A DNA stretch of 64,000 nt, taken from Vitrella brassicaformis (lineage: Eukaryota > Sar > Vitrellaceae). The stretch lies in NCBI GenBank assembly GCA_001179505.1, contig CDMY01000364.1, positions 20,496 to 84,495 on the forward strand, given 5' to 3'. The notes below the pieces were generated by a model that was not told the DNA's origin, searched no databases, and saw only the letters and a program-made list of their open reading frames with translations. Below, one piece after another: positions 1 through 12,181 of this stretch. The stretch's first letter is position 1, and every line of letters starts with the position of its first letter. The position numbers and the translations under genes are program-made.

Positions 1-3000
1 GGGGGGGGCAGTACCCTTCGTCCGCTTTGCTCTGCAGGACGTATCGTTGGTGCTCGAGGTCCCTCAGCTCCACCTCCAGCGTGGCGCACTCCGACTGCAG
101 ATCAGATATGCGCCGATCCAGCCTGACACACCGACACAGACACAGACACACAGACACGATGAGAAACCTCCCGTCTCGTCTTTGACTGTCGCCCACTCGT
201 CGATTTCGTTGGTGGTCCACTTGGTCGCCTGTCGCACCTGCTCATCGGTCGGCGCACCGCGGAGCAGACCAGAGACTATCTCATCTGCCGATGGTGGTGC
301 CGGTGAGGGGGCCATGCTGACAGACACACGTGGACACACCACATCCATAGACCAAATGACTGGGTGGTGGGCGGCTCTCTCATGGAGGGTCTCCCTCCCA
401 TCTGTTGTCCTTCCTACCCTTTGCAAGGGGGTGACGACACCCCAACCCCACCATTTTGCCCACCAGCCGTCCCTTGCTGCTGCTGGTGATGGTACATGGT
501 GGCTGCCTGCCTGTATAGAGCGTCGAGGCGCTTGTCCTCCTCACCAATGCGCGCGGCAAAGGCCCGCACATCGGTGGGAGACGCCAGTGCCAGTAGAGCC
601 TCACGCGTCAACCTGCACACACAAAGACAATACAGGAGGGATCGTGTGCCTGTCTGGATGTGGTGGACATGATGGCTGGGCTTCTCCTTGTTACTTGTGT
701 GTGGAAGTGCCATGGTTCTTGAGCTGTCTGATGGACTCCTGCAGCTGGCCCTTGCGATCGGTGAGGCGTGTGCGCGTGTCCAACAGGGCGTCGTACGACG
801 ACTCACAACTGACGAATAGACAATGCACACAGACAGCCACGTGCAGCGCCTCTACCGACGCCTTTGGCTTTTCCTTCTCTGCGGCCGTACCTCTGTTTCT
901 TGAGCAAAGCAGCAGTGAGCTGCACTACCGCCTCTCTCACAGGAGCTGCGGCTGGTCCGCCAGCCACCACACGATGAGGCGCCCTGCGAGGTGCTGCCCC
1001 TCCTGTCGACGGTGGCAGAGCAGGCCAGTGGCTCGACACAGCCCTGACCGAACAAAGGCACGCTTGCATCGATCAAAGACACAGGGGCTTTTGATCTCTC
1101 ACACACCCGTCGTGGTCGCGCAGAGACGGTGGCTTGCTCGGGGTCTGCTGTGCTGGCGCTGGGCTGGAGCTCCTGGCGGCGTCCCACTCGTTCCAGGCTT
1201 CCTCAAACTCTCGCCACGACTCATTGACGTGCCCAGCTGCCCCGCCACGGCCATTGCAACCGTTGCTGTTGCTGTGGCTGTTGCTGTGGCCGTTGTGGTG
1301 TGTGGGTGAGCAGGCGGTGCTGTTGCTGGCCATGCTGGTGAGGGAGGCCTGTGTGAGGAAGGCTGGCGTGGCGATGTTCTTGGGCGTCGTGACTGGCGCA
1401 GTAGTGGTGGCCGCGACGATGGCCATGGTTGCAGGGGGGGCCGGGTGGCGGGAAGAGGACTCCTGGCCGCCGCTGTGCCCGACGGAAGAAGTGCTGCCCG
1501 CTTTGGCCTTGTTGTTCTTGCCTTTGCGGCGACGCGCCGAGGTCCATGCTGATGTCGATGCCGATGTGTGCTCCTGATCTAACGCCGCTTCATTGGTAGC
1601 CATAGCTATGGTAGTGGCCGACTTCACCGACTTCTCTGCAGCAGCGGCTTGCTGCTGCTGTGACTGTTGCTGTTGCTGCACCGCATCCCCCGCGTTGCTG
1701 TCGTCGAGCTCATCTGGAACACTGTTGCCGGCCGATTCGCTGGCCACAGGTCGGACGGCTGCCTCCTTGCCGCCTCCCATCTTGTTCTTCTTTCTGTCTC
1801 CCTTTTTCTTGGCGGCCTCCTTGGCCATGAGCTCGGAGGCCACCTTGTCGGTGTGCCACTGCCGGTGGGCCGCAATCAGCCGCGACGCGATGGGCCGCAC
1901 GACGAACGCGTAGAGCGCCAGCAGAAGGATAACCACACACACCTGCCAGACAGAGACAGAGAGAGAGAGAGAGAGCAGCAGAGGTGGATGGATGGATGGA
2001 CGGCAGGTGGGCAAAGGGGCCGACCGACGGGCAGGCAGGCAGGCTTGTGTGGGTAAGAGTTACCATGGGCAGATAGGCCTGCATCTCCTGTGGGCTGGGG
2101 AAGCGAAGCGTAGGCTGAGTAGAGAGAGAGAGAAGCAAAGACCAGACCAGACACCGTTGATTGAGAAGACCGAGATGCGGTCGTGTCGTGTGTATTGATT
2201 TCAGCGGCTCACTCGGTAGTCCTCCAGAGTGTTGAGCAGCCTCTTGGCCTGGATGGATGTCGCCCCGAGGCCCGTCTTGGCGAGCTCCGTGATCGGCTCC
2301 ATGCACAGCGACTGCACACACGGGGCAAGACCAACAGAGAGACTCTCAACTCATGGGTGATCGATTGGATGAGAGACTCCTGTGCTGACTGACCTCCTGC
2401 AGCTCCCCCTTGACTCTCTCATCAAGCGGCGTGTCCTCACTGAATGGACGGACGCATTTTAGGTGTGCAGTGTGTTGTGTTATTTGTCTGGTGTGTTTGT
2501 ATGGTGTGTCGGTCGTGTCGGTCACATACCCACCTGATCTGCACGAGGAGCGTGTTGAAGCTGTGCAGCATGAGGCGGCTCAGGTCCTGGACGCCCAGCG
2601 CACTGCATGTCACCCCCACACAGCCGTGCTTCACACCGTACCAACGCTGGCACACACACACAGAGAGAGAGAGAGGGTGCGTGAGGGTGTGGGTGGGTGA
2701 GTGGGCGCTGTACCTGTTGGTCCGTGCCGAAGTTGAGGATGCCAATGCACGACATGGCAGTGAAGGTGCGGAGGCTACTGCCGTCCCACTGGTGGCTCTT
2801 GATGCCCTGCATGGCCTGCGGGATCACGCCGGCCTCCACAAACTTGTCGATCCCCAGAGTGTACCCCTCGTCAGACAACCCTGTACCCGCACACACACAG
2901 ACACACAGATGTATGGACGAATATATGTGTGTGTGTGTGTGTTGGTTGATGTCTGTGTGCGTGCGTACGAGCTGCGAGGGGCAGCACGGCAATGACGGCG

Positions 3001-3911
3001 CTCTGACGCAGCTCCGGATTGGGCGATGACAGCAGGGGGGCCAGCTTGGCGAGGGCGTGGCGGCTCTCCATCAGCCTCTGCGCCAGCGGCTCAACCACCT
3101 TCTCAAGGCCATACTTCGCTGCTCACACACACACAGAGACACCCTCTCGCCAGATCCCTCTTCGCGCCTCTCTGCCTGCGTGTGTCTGTGTGGGCTGTTG
3201 GCATACAGTCAATGGCCATGGCCTTGAGCACTAAGGCAGCGTCCATCTGGATGTCCTCACTCTCGTGGCCCATCAGCTCGACCATCACGTCGAATGCCTC
3301 CACGCTGAGCATGATCCCGGCCTCCTCGTCGGCCACCTTATTCTGCTTGGTGTGCAGCACGATGGTCTGCAGCAGTGTGAGCAGCCTCCTGATGGCGCTG
3401 TCTGGCGCAGACACCAGCGCCCGATCCAGATGGCCCACAAGGGCAGGGACGGCACCACGCCTGAGTGGAGAGCACCAGACACACACACACACACACACAA
3501 GCAATGGAGAGACCGCCCGCCAAGCCCTCAGGCTGTGGCGCGTACTTGATGAGCTGTGGGATGCCTCTTTTGGGGCTGTATCTGGCCATCATTTGCAGCA
3601 CCGAGCATCCCTCAAACTGGGCCTCCTCGTTATCGAGCATGCCTGCCAGCCGCAGCAGGTCGGGGACCAGGTGGGCATACCGCGTAGAGACCGCGTGGGG
3701 GAACGTGTACGCCGACAATGTCCTCACCTGCATTGATTGCCATGCGCACACAACACAACACATCCCGACACACACACTCAGTCAGGTGCTCGTGCTTTCC
3801 CTTTTGCTTGTCCGTCCGTCTGAGTGCCCTCGCCTGTCTGGCGGCGTTGATTTGTGTTCTGATGCTCGAGAGCTCCGACAGCCTATCGGTGAACCGGTCG
3901 GGCCGCGCCAT
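1..3911 (-). CDS. Armadillo/HEAT-repeat protein with a transmembrane segment, Q-rich linker and coiled-coil tail (3' end outside window)
   Basis: About 15 exons can be chained on the minus strand from an ATG at 3911 to the left edge. The first exon is basic (begins MARPDRFTDRLSEL). Exons at about 3730-2400 encode leucine-rich helical repeats of armadillo/HEAT type (for example RRLLTLLQTIVLHTKQNK and ELRQSAVIAVLPLAAR), which normally bind protein partners. A hydrophobic stretch (VCVVILLLALYAFVV) opens the long exon at about 1950. It is followed by a lysine-rich then Q/S/T-rich low-complexity linker, and the last visible exons (about 1000-50) are predicted coiled coil. Introns are about 70-120 bp, several starting GTGTGTG. 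The stop lies beyond position 1. Function is not recognised; a membrane-anchored scaffold is an inference. Confidence is good for a single gene, lower for exact exon ends. Confidence 0.7.
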
Positions 3912-4745
3912 CGCTTACGAAAGGAAAATACAGAAACTCGAAGCCTTTTTCCCCCTCACACACTCCGATCTCGCAGGTTTGAGCTCGCCCTGGCGCGTGT
4001 ATTCTTTTTCGACTGTCTGGCGGCGTCACGAGCCCCTTATGCAGCGACGGGAAAGGACCCTCCAGCAGATGCAACAAAAAGAGCGAAAATGCGGCAACGA
4101 TCTGAGCGGTCCCATGCCACGGAGTGACCATCTATCTGTCCGTATCTATCATTGTCTTGCGCTCACACAGGCATGGCATGCCAGGAGGCAAAGAGGACAG
4201 AAGGGCGAGAGAAGTGTGTACAATAGACAGACACGCAGCCAGACGGACAAGAACGCCAGACAAGAGAGACGGCCCTATCGACCCGACCAACCAACAAACC
4301 AGCCAACCACCACATACATGTATGCACACATGCGCTAACACTCAATCCATCCATCCATCGAATATGCACACCCAGAAGTGGTGTGTGTGGTTCAGGAAGT
4401 GCTACAAACCCCTGGGGACGAGGCTGCTTGCCTTCTGCTGTGAGAAGTACGCAGCCGAACAGGCAAACACGAGCGACGAGTTCGTGCCTCGCTGCTCATC
4501 CTTTCCTTATCGCCCACGCAGGCCACACAAGCAGACGGCGCGCGGCTAGGAGTTTACTGTCGGAAAAGGAATAGAATAGGCGGGCTCATCAACTGCACAC
4601 GTATTCACAAGACTGACTGTACAGTGAACGACGCAAATAGGGAGAAAAGGCAGAAGCAAGAAAAGGAGCCATCACCCCACCCACCGGTGCATGGCACCCC
4701 CGAACACGAGACGCCCCACGAGTATCTATGCGTCTGTGCTTCTAT
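3912..4745. other. Intergenic, no gene seen
   Basis: This is the space between the start of the armadillo gene and the stop of the next minus-strand gene. It holds only short open frames, CA-rich tracts and ACCA/ATCC short repeats. No RNA gene or convincing exon was found. Confidence 0.5.
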
Positions 4746-5737
4746 CTACAGGATGGCCCGCAGCCGCACCTCCGCATAATACCTCCTGGGCGTCATGAGC
4801 CGCCTCGTCTCGCCCACACGCATCGACAGCAGCGCCTCAGGCAGCCACCCGTATCCCAGGTCGGCCACACGGCACACACGACCCAGGTAGTTGCCCGTCT
4901 TCTTGCTGCCGTCGAAGCCGTCCACCCACTCGATCCTATCGTACTTGACCGTCTGCTGGCGGGTCGGTTGCATGCCGGTGCCGTGCTGCACGATCTGGTA
5001 GCGCACGCCCGAGGAGGGCAGCTTGGTGAAGCAGCCGTGGTCACTACTGGTGCCGCGAACCAGCGCCGCGCCTGACACGAACAGGGGAACATGCGATGGG
5101 ATGCGTCTGTGCGTTCGGCGAGGATGGCTTGCCGACGGCCTCCCCGTGTACCTCTGAATGGCCCGCATGGCGTTGGCGTGGTGCCGCTGAACATCTCTGC
5201 ACACACATGAGGCGACGTGAACAACCCCTTGCTACTGCTAACAGAAGGTGCGGCACCTGCACGAAACACACCAACCAACCAACCGACCAACCAACCAACC
5301 AACCAACACGATACCCATGACATCCTCCCTCCTCCCCAACCATCCATCCATCTCCCATATCTCTTACCGAACTCTCCTCCAGTAGTCGTCAGCTGCGCCC
5401 CACTGATCTGGTGCTGGGCGGTATTGCCACCTACTGTGGGCTGGTGCACGCCATATGCAGGCTCGGATTGGCCGCGGAGCCAGCCCGTTTGCTGCTGCGG
5501 CGGCGGCGACGGCGGCGGCGCGATGCCATGCAAATGGGGAGAATGGTTGCCGATCCAGGCACTGTCAGACTGACGACGCACACTCACGCCATTGCTGAAG
5601 CAGCAAACACAGGCCCAAACGAAGGAGGGCAAACACGATGACGCCGACTGACGATGGTTGTGCATCTGTTCTGCATGCTTACCTTTGCCCGACAGGTCGC
5701 AGTCGCAGTCGACCATCGGGCTTCGGCTGCATTTCAC
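4746..5737 (-). CDS. Single FKBP-like domain protein
   Basis: The C-terminal exon (about 5072-4746, stop TAG) encodes a shortened FKBP-type domain: GVRYQIVQHGTG, then VKYDRIEWVDGFDGS, then GYGWLPEALLSMRVGETRR, ending AEVRLRAIL. The FD pair and the pocket tryptophan of FKBP proteins are aligned, but the YAYG loop before the last strand is missing, so prolyl isomerase activity is doubtful. Upstream small exons with matching splice sites encode a Pro/Gln-rich linker (about 5590-5365) and a first exon near 5737-5690. The start could be the ATG at 5737 or 5716. It lies only about 80 bp from the divergent MPP-beta gene. This is the leftmost member of the FKBP-like family that dominates the window. 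Confidence 0.65.
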
Positions 5738-5816
5738 TCCCCTTCCCGTCGGCTCATGCTGCGAGCCTAAAAATGCTGCAAGCTCAACTTCCGCAAGGGA
5801 GAAGCGGCCGAAAGAG
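5738..5816. promoter_or_regulatory. Very short divergent promoter between FKBP-like gene and MPP-beta
   Basis: Only about 80 bp separate the two predicted ATGs, which point away from each other, so both promoters must lie here or overlap 5' exons. A GAAGCGGCCGAAA stretch occurs at 5801-5813. A related GGAAAGCGGCCGA sits near 17070, in another divergent gap, and GGGAAGCGG near 21270. No TATA box is obvious. The role of the motif is inference. Confidence 0.45.
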
Positions 5817-8693
5817 ATGCTCCGCCCACTGCGCCGCCTTGCCGATGTGGCAAGGAGGCCAGCAGCAGCAGCGGGTGCACAGCGTGCCAGCGTCCGGTGG
5901 ATGTCCGATGAAGTGCCCGCAGAAGCCTGGCTGCAGCCAAAGACTCGTAGGATGGATGGACAGGCAGGGGAGAGGCAGACAGACAGATGAGTGGCAGATT
6001 TCTGTCGGCAGGGTGCCTGCCGACCTCTTGCACGTCGGTGTGTGTCTGTGAGTCTGTGTGTGTCCTGATCTGCCTGTTGCTGTGTGTCCTCGTGTGTGGT
6101 GTGTTGGTGTCATCAGAGGTGACAACTTTGCCGAACGGGCTGCGTGTGGCGACCCAGCAGACCTTCGACGAGACGGCCACCATCGGTAGGTGCAGATGTC
6201 AGCTTCGCATGACAGTCTGACTGTCTGTCTGTCTGTCGTCTATGTGCAGGTCTGTGGATCGACAGCGGGAGTCGGTATGAGACCAAGGAGACCAATGGGG
6301 CCGCTCACTTCCTCGAACACATGGCATTCAAGGTCAATCACACAACCACACACAACCAGACAGACAGACAGCCGAACAAACAATCACCTTATCTTTCTGT
6401 CTGTGTGTGTGTGTGCTTGTCTGTCTGTGTGTCTGTCTGGTGTCAGGGAACGAACAAGCGGAACCGTCTTCAGCTGGAGAAGGAGATTGAGGACATCGGC
6501 GGACACCTCAATGCCTACACCTCCAGGGAACAGACTGTGTAAGTGTGTCAGTCGCCTGATGGATGGATCCATGCTGCGGGTCTTCACACGTACGTGTGTG
6601 TGTGTGTGCTTGACTGACTGGTCAGGTACTACGCCAAGGTGCACAAGCAGGACACCAAGCAGGCCCTCGACGTGCTCTCAGACATCATCCTTAACTCACA
6701 AATCACACCTGGTCAGTCACCACACCACATACATACACACACGTCTGTCTGTCTGTCTGTGCGATGGATGAGGGAATGGCGCGTGATATGTGTGTGTGTG
6801 TGTGTGCGTGTGCGTGTGTGTGTGTGTGCAGGTGCGATCGAGGAGGAGCGCGCGGTGATTCTGCGCGAGATGGAGGAGGTCGAAAAGTCAATGGAAGAGG
6901 TCGTCTTCGACCGAATGCACCAATCGGTATGCTCACACACACGAGGACACATGCTTGTCCACACGCCACACCCCCTGCACCGCGGACATCCACCGTGTGT
7001 GTGTGTGCATCAGGCGTTTCGTGACTGTTCTTTGGGCTACACCATTTTGGGTCCGGTCGAGAACATCCAGAACATGCGCCGGGAGCACCTCCTCGACTAC
7101 ATCAAGAGGAACTACAAGGCGGACAGAATGGTATCAACAAAGGCGACGAGAGGAGAGAGAAACAAAGGAAGAGTCCATCGGTGCTGTAACCACGCTCAGG
7201 TGATCGCTGCTGCTGGTCCGGTGGACCACAAGGAGATCGTGCGGCAGGCCGAGCAGTTCTTCGGCAAGGTCAGCACACTTGCGCAACGCCCATCCACCGA
7301 TCCATCTCTGCCTGCCTGTGTGCCTGTCTGTGTGTGTGCAGGTTGCGACGACGCCCGACGATCTGGTGCAGCCCGTTGAGGAGAAGCCCTACTTCGTTGG
7401 CGCGCAGCTCCTCTACCGGTGAGTGAGTGACTGAGTGAGTGAGTGAGTGAGGAGAAGACGTATCTGTGGCCATCGGGGCTCTCTCTCTCTCTCTCTCTCT
7501 GCACGTGTGTCTGTGTGTCTGTGTGTGTGTGCAGTAACGACGAGATGGGTCCGACGGCCTACATCGCCGTTGCCTGGGAAGGGGTCCCATGGAAATCACC
7601 CGGTCAGCCATACGTTGATCCATCAACACGGCACGGAGAAAGACGCTTGTGCGTTGTGTGTGTGTCTATGTGTGTGTTGTGTGTGTGATTGATGCAGACG
7701 CGCCGGCGTTCATGGTGATGCAGTCCATCATCGGCAGCTACAGAAAGGAAGACCTCTCAAACATCGTTCCGGGTATGGAGAAACACACACGCAGACTTAT
7801 GCGCTCGTGAGTACGACCCTGTGTGTGTGTGCAGGTCAGGTGTCGGGCAATATGACGATCCAGCGCATAGCGACCAAGCAGATGGTGGGCTGCGCCGACG
7901 CATTCAGCGCTTTCAACACGCACTACAAAGACACCGGTGGGTGAGCCTGCACATGCTTGACTCACACACACACACATACATGGTGGCATTTGTGTGTGTG
8001 TGTGTGTGTGTGCAGGTCTGTACGGCTGGTATGCGGAGTGTGACGAGGTCGCTGTGACGCACTGCACCCAGGACATGATGTTCGGCAACACATGCATGGC
8101 CTACAACGTAACACACAGACGCACGCACAGAATGACGTACTCACGCAGATGCCCATGTGTGTGTGTGCAGATCACCGAGGAGGAAGTCAATCGCGCCAAA
8201 CTGCAGCTGAAGGTCAGTCCTGCCTCAGACACACACACCAATGCGGCTGCGTGTACGTGTGTTCATCCATCCATCCATCAGACCCAGATGCTCGGCGCGC
8301 TGGACTCGACCACATCGATCGCCGAAGAGATCGGCAGACAACTCCTGTAGGCCTTCGTAGCCCACACACACACGCCAGCAGACACACTCGTTTGTGTTTG
8401 TGTGTCGACTGATTACCCCTCAGTGTGTACGGCCGTCGTATGCCCGTGGCCGAGTTCATCAAGCGCATCGACGTCATCGACAGTGAGGAAATCAAAAGGG
8501 TCGCGTGGAAGTACCTCCACGACCGGGTAAGACGCTGTGACCGCACACACCCCCTCCCGCCCACACAAACCATCGCGACTCTGTGTGCGTGTGTGGTGCA
8601 CTGCAGGAGATCAACATAGTGGGCATGGGTCCTCTGCACGGGATGGAGAGCTACCCCAAAGTCAGGAACCAGACCATGCTCTACAGATACTGA
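5817..8693 (+). CDS. Mitochondrial processing peptidase beta subunit (M16 metalloprotease)
   Basis: Fifteen or so short exons joined by about 60-120 bp introns read as a full-length MPP-beta. The N-terminus ([15 protein letters not shown]..., rich in Arg and Ala, no acid) is a typical mitochondrial presequence. The catalytic core follows: [11 protein letters not shown], then the inverted zinc motif [11 protein letters not shown] (HxxEH), then [19 protein letters not shown] and [17 protein letters not shown], which supplies the distal glutamate of the zinc site. The rest of both M16 halves is present and ends [11 protein letters not shown] at a TGA. MPP cleaves presequences from proteins imported into the mitochondrial matrix; in many eukaryotes it doubles as a core subunit of complex III. 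The first intron starts at 5947 and exon 2 is 6117-6185. Most introns have TG-repeat tracts just before the 3' CAG. Confidence 0.95.
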
Positions 8694-9226
8694 CTGAAGC
8701 GCCGACGTGACGCATCGACGGACGACCCACTCCCTCGTCTCACATGGCGAGAATGAAGTTGTTCTCATGCTGGACGCAGTGCGATTTGTTCACTTTGCCA
8801 TGCGCAGAGACAGGCAGAGAGACAGAGAGAGAGAGATGGCGTGCAGGGAGTGTTTTCCTGTCAGCAGTAAGTACACACGTCCTTGTGTCCGCTTGTGTCT
8901 GGTGAAGGTGTTGGCGTTGCAGGGTGGACAAGTGGGGTCGTGCATTGCATGATGAGTGAGTGGACTGACTGTTGTGGTACAGACAGACCACAGGCCTTTA
9001 AACCGTTGATCGACACTCTTGTTTCGTGCAACCCCAGCCGACCGACCGAAATGTCCACTCCATGCATTTCTCGCTTCAACAGAGCACTTTCCTGACGTGT
9101 CGAAAGACAGCCCTCAGCCGCCACCCACCTTTCCCTCCATCATGCGAGGGGGGGGATCCAGCTCATCTTGTGGTCTGATGGCGAGGAATGGGTGGACACG
9201 CACACGAAGAGAGAGAAGGATAAACC
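8694..9226. other. Intergenic, convergent ends
   Basis: This lies between the 3' ends of MPP-beta (+) and the secreted-protein gene (-). Only short open frames are present, plus a G-rich patch near 9146. No feature was recognised. Confidence 0.5.
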
Positions 9227-10206
9227 TCAGACCTGAGCATTTATTGTGTGGTGTACTTTCGTGCCCCGGAAAGTAGACTCTGTAGTGGACAAGTGTGCGG
9301 GCCTTGCCAAAGTTCTCCGAATACTTGCCGGCGTCGTGGGTGTAGGTCGCTTGCAGTCCTGGCCGATCGAGGCAGGCTTCATCTCCTTTCCATCAAGTCG
9401 CTCGATCTTCTGCACACACACACACACACACAGAGGGAGAGAGAGAGAGATGAATCGGTATCATGTGTGCCGTGACGTCTGTCTCGCCTGTTGACCGACC
9501 GCATCGCGAGCCATGCAGAACCGGCCATCAAGCTCCTCCAAGACATAAGCCGACCCCTTGGCGCACTTCGAGTCGGCAGAATCGTTGTCCACACAAGTGC
9601 CCTGCACACCAGACACCCAATCCCTTCACGGCCCACACACGCATCGCCACACACCCGACCTTGCCGACGGAAGGATGAAACGACGCAGCGTCCTCCGGCC
9701 TGCCCCAGGGGAGGCTCCGTTTGTCGGCCCCCGCGTTGGTCACTAAATTGACGTGGTCGACCACACACGTCTCCGTGTTTTTGTAGCACCAGCCGGTGGC
9801 GCCAGATTGGTACTGGTCGCCGACCATGCTGTATTCGTAGTCCTCATGGGATTCCAGCCCGTCTTTCTCCATGCGAGCACCTGACTCCCACGTAATGACG
9901 GCACCAAAGACCACGGCGCACCCGCCCCCAGGCTTGTTGTCGTCATGGGCAGAGGCGCTCCCTGTGTGTGCAGACACACGCCATGTGTGGTGTGTGTGAT
10001 GCATGCAGTGCGTATACCTTCGCGAAGGCGCCACTTGTCCGCGGCATCGCCAACTGCAGGCATACACACACAGGGAGCATCATGTCATGGATGCATGGCT
10101 TCTGACATCTACCGATGCATTTGTCCTCCAGTGTATCGCCACTTGCGTGCTGCATGGTGGCACAAAGGGCGAGGAGAAGCGCCAAAGCCATCTTGATACC
10201 GACCAT
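9227..10206 (-). CDS. Secreted cysteine-containing protein, unknown function
   Basis: Exon 1 (ATG at 10206; a second in-frame ATG follows at about 10191) encodes a clear signal peptide: hydrophobic MALALLLALCATMQH, then a likely cleavage site and the mature start DTLEDKCIG. Matching splice sites lead to a short exon (about 10059-10020), a long exon (about 9960-9670) with paired cysteines (GGGCAVVFGAV, TGWCYKNTETCVVD) and tyrosine-rich EDYEYSMVGDQYQ, then an exon with GTCVDNDSADSKC (about 9603-9500), and a last exon ending at TGA 9227. Two frames stay open in the last exon, so the C-terminus is uncertain. The cysteines suggest a disulfide-bonded extracellular or endomembrane protein. No family is recognised. 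Confidence 0.6.
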
Positions 10207-10564
10207 TAAAATTTTCCCCGAGTGCCGAGGAACCGTCGCGGCCAGGTGCAGATCTTGGCCAGATCAGCTCAGGATTCCTCGGAGAATCCGCCCCCTCAGG
10301 GCTATCGTGTGCTGCGATGCCTTTACTTTCTCGAAGGAGCTGTCGTGTCTGTGAGGCGATCTTCTGATGACATGTCGTATCTTCTGCGTGTGAGTGTTGT
10401 CCAGCCACATGCGAATTTTGGGGCTGTGCACATGCGTGCATCCAATCATTACTCCACTAATCGAGCCTAGTATATGCAAGAATAGAGGCGAGTAGATTAG
10501 AGTAGAACACCCGACAGGCAGACACACGGCAATGCACTAGAAGACAGTGCTCACTGCTCACTGC
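10207..10564. other. Intergenic, no gene seen
   Basis: This spans from the start of the secreted-protein gene to the stop of the next minus-strand gene. It is less GC-rich than the genes beside it and no coding or RNA feature is supported. Confidence 0.45.
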
Positions 10565-12181
10565 TCACAGTATCTCCACCAGCCTGTACTCACCGAACAG
10601 GGCCTTCATTCTATCGTAGCTGAATCTGGCCGGGAGGATGACCCGCCGCACCTCACCCACACGCATGTCAGTGACGGTCTCAGGGAACCACTCAACCCCA
10701 ACAGATACAGGAAACACCTGCCCACGGAGATCGCATATCTCGTCTCGTCCGTCAAAGTCGTCACGCCACTCGATGTAGTCGACCTTGACCCGTTGGTCAC
10801 GGGTCGGTTTGGGTCCACTGCCCGGCCGCACCACTCGAAACCGCACACCCGACGGCATCTGTGTGAACTCATCGCCACTGCAAGGGAAGACCAATACGAC
10901 AGATGGTGGCACCAGCCCCTCCTCTTGCTGCTCTTGATATGTGTACCTGGTGTCTGAGATGACTTTGTCTGTCTTGACGCTGTACATGGCCGTGTTGACG
11001 TCGAAGGCCGCCTGCTCTGTCGAATTGGCCATCTTCAGCACCGCAGCCATGTCGGCGGCCGACGCACCGAGTCGCTTTCGGCGGTAGTGATCGACCATAC
11101 GGCCGATGTGGTCGGGCTGCACCACCTCAACAGGCCGCGGCCACCTAAGGACACACACACAGCCACTGGCAGTGTGCATCGCTGATACTGTGTGCTTCGA
11201 TGGATCGAAACTCACATATCGAATCTGTTTCGCAGCTCGTCGCCCATTTCGTCCAAAGTGGACTGAGTGGTGGATATGACCTGGCCGCACACGTCGACAG
11301 ACCGGATGGCATCGCCGCCACTCAGAGGCAGCAGGAAGGGACTCACCGCCTGTGTGAACCACACCATCGACGGACGCACAGCAGACAAACAGCCCCTTCC
11401 TCTCTCGGTGCCTCCCACCTGTATCTCTTTGTCGAGGTTGTCACGTCGTCCTTGTGCCGCCTGCAGCAGGCCCTCCAGCCGGGCCTTCTCCTTGGTGAAT
11501 GACTTCATGATGGCTTCGAGCGTCTTGACGGCGTCGCCCATCGCGGCAGGGCTGTCAGTGGCGGACAGGCGCGGCTCAGTGACGCCACTGGGAGGGGCCG
11601 CTGAGGCCGCCTTGTCCAGTGGCGACAGCAGCAGCTCGGTCCAGAAGCCATGACGACCTACACCACGGTCAGCCAGAGACAGAGTGAGAGGACAGGATGA
11701 GTGCGCTGTCGCTTTCATGGCCCTTACCGGTGTAGTCCCGCTGGGATGCATCCTCGAGCAGCGTGACAGCCGACGCCGCCTTGCCCGCCTGGCGGAGGGT
11801 GGCGGCGTTGAGGATGGCCGTGTGGATGGTCTTGAAGGCCTCCGGGCAGATGTCGATGAACACCCGCTGTTTGTCGTCCCTGACCAGACGGCCATCCCAG
11901 CAGCCCGAGAAGAGCGCCGCCAGCAGAGTGCCCTCCACCCCCTCCCCCTGAGTCATGTGCTGCCGCTTCACTCGCCACTCGCTGCCGCCCACATTCAGCA
12001 TCAGCACGTCATCGGGCGATGCCGCTGAGGGGTCCGATGCGCCGTGCGTCTGCCTCTCTTGCTGGGCGTCCTCGTCAGCCTGGCGGATCTGGGCATGCAG
12101 CTGGCTGATGGCGTCGCTGATGGCCGTCAATGGCCCCTGCAGCTGAAGCTGCATCACAGGGACGCTGAAATCGGCATCCAT
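10565..12181 (-). CDS. T1/BTB - coiled coil - T1-like - FKBP-like protein (family copy A)
   Basis: Five exons. Exon 1 (from ATG 12181) has a helical lead-in (AISQLHAQIRQADEDAQ) and a KCTD/potassium-channel-tetramerisation BTB domain: VLMLNVGGSEWRVKR, then TLLAALFSGCWDGRLVRDDK and RVFIDICPEAFKTIHTAIL. Exon 2 carries HGFWTELLLSPLDK and a coiled coil (KEKARLEGLLQAAQGRRDNLDKE). Exon 3 starts PFLLPLSGGDAIRSVDVCG, and exon 4 contains PDHIGRMVDHYRRKR; together they resemble a second, degenerate T1 fold. Exon 5 is the FKBP-like domain (GVRFRVVRPGSGPKPT, then DDFDG and DMRVGEVRRVILP), ending at TGA 10565. No channel membrane segments follow, so it is not an ion channel. KCTD-type BTB domains usually self-assemble or bind cullin-3; what the FKBP-like tail does is unknown. 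This copy looks intact. Confidence 0.8.

Noticed and set aside
47-1309. 420-codon plus-strand open frame
   Set aside because: It lies antisense to well-supported coiled-coil and Q-rich exons; its sequence is low-complexity with a poly-AV end that mirrors CAG-type repeats.
6700-7000. Minus-strand His/Thr-rich frames across MPP-beta introns
   Set aside because: They are products of (TG)n tracts antisense to a certain gene.
10565-12181. Potassium channel gene suggested by the T1 domain
   Set aside because: No channel membrane segments or pore motif follow; a coiled coil and an FKBP-like domain do.
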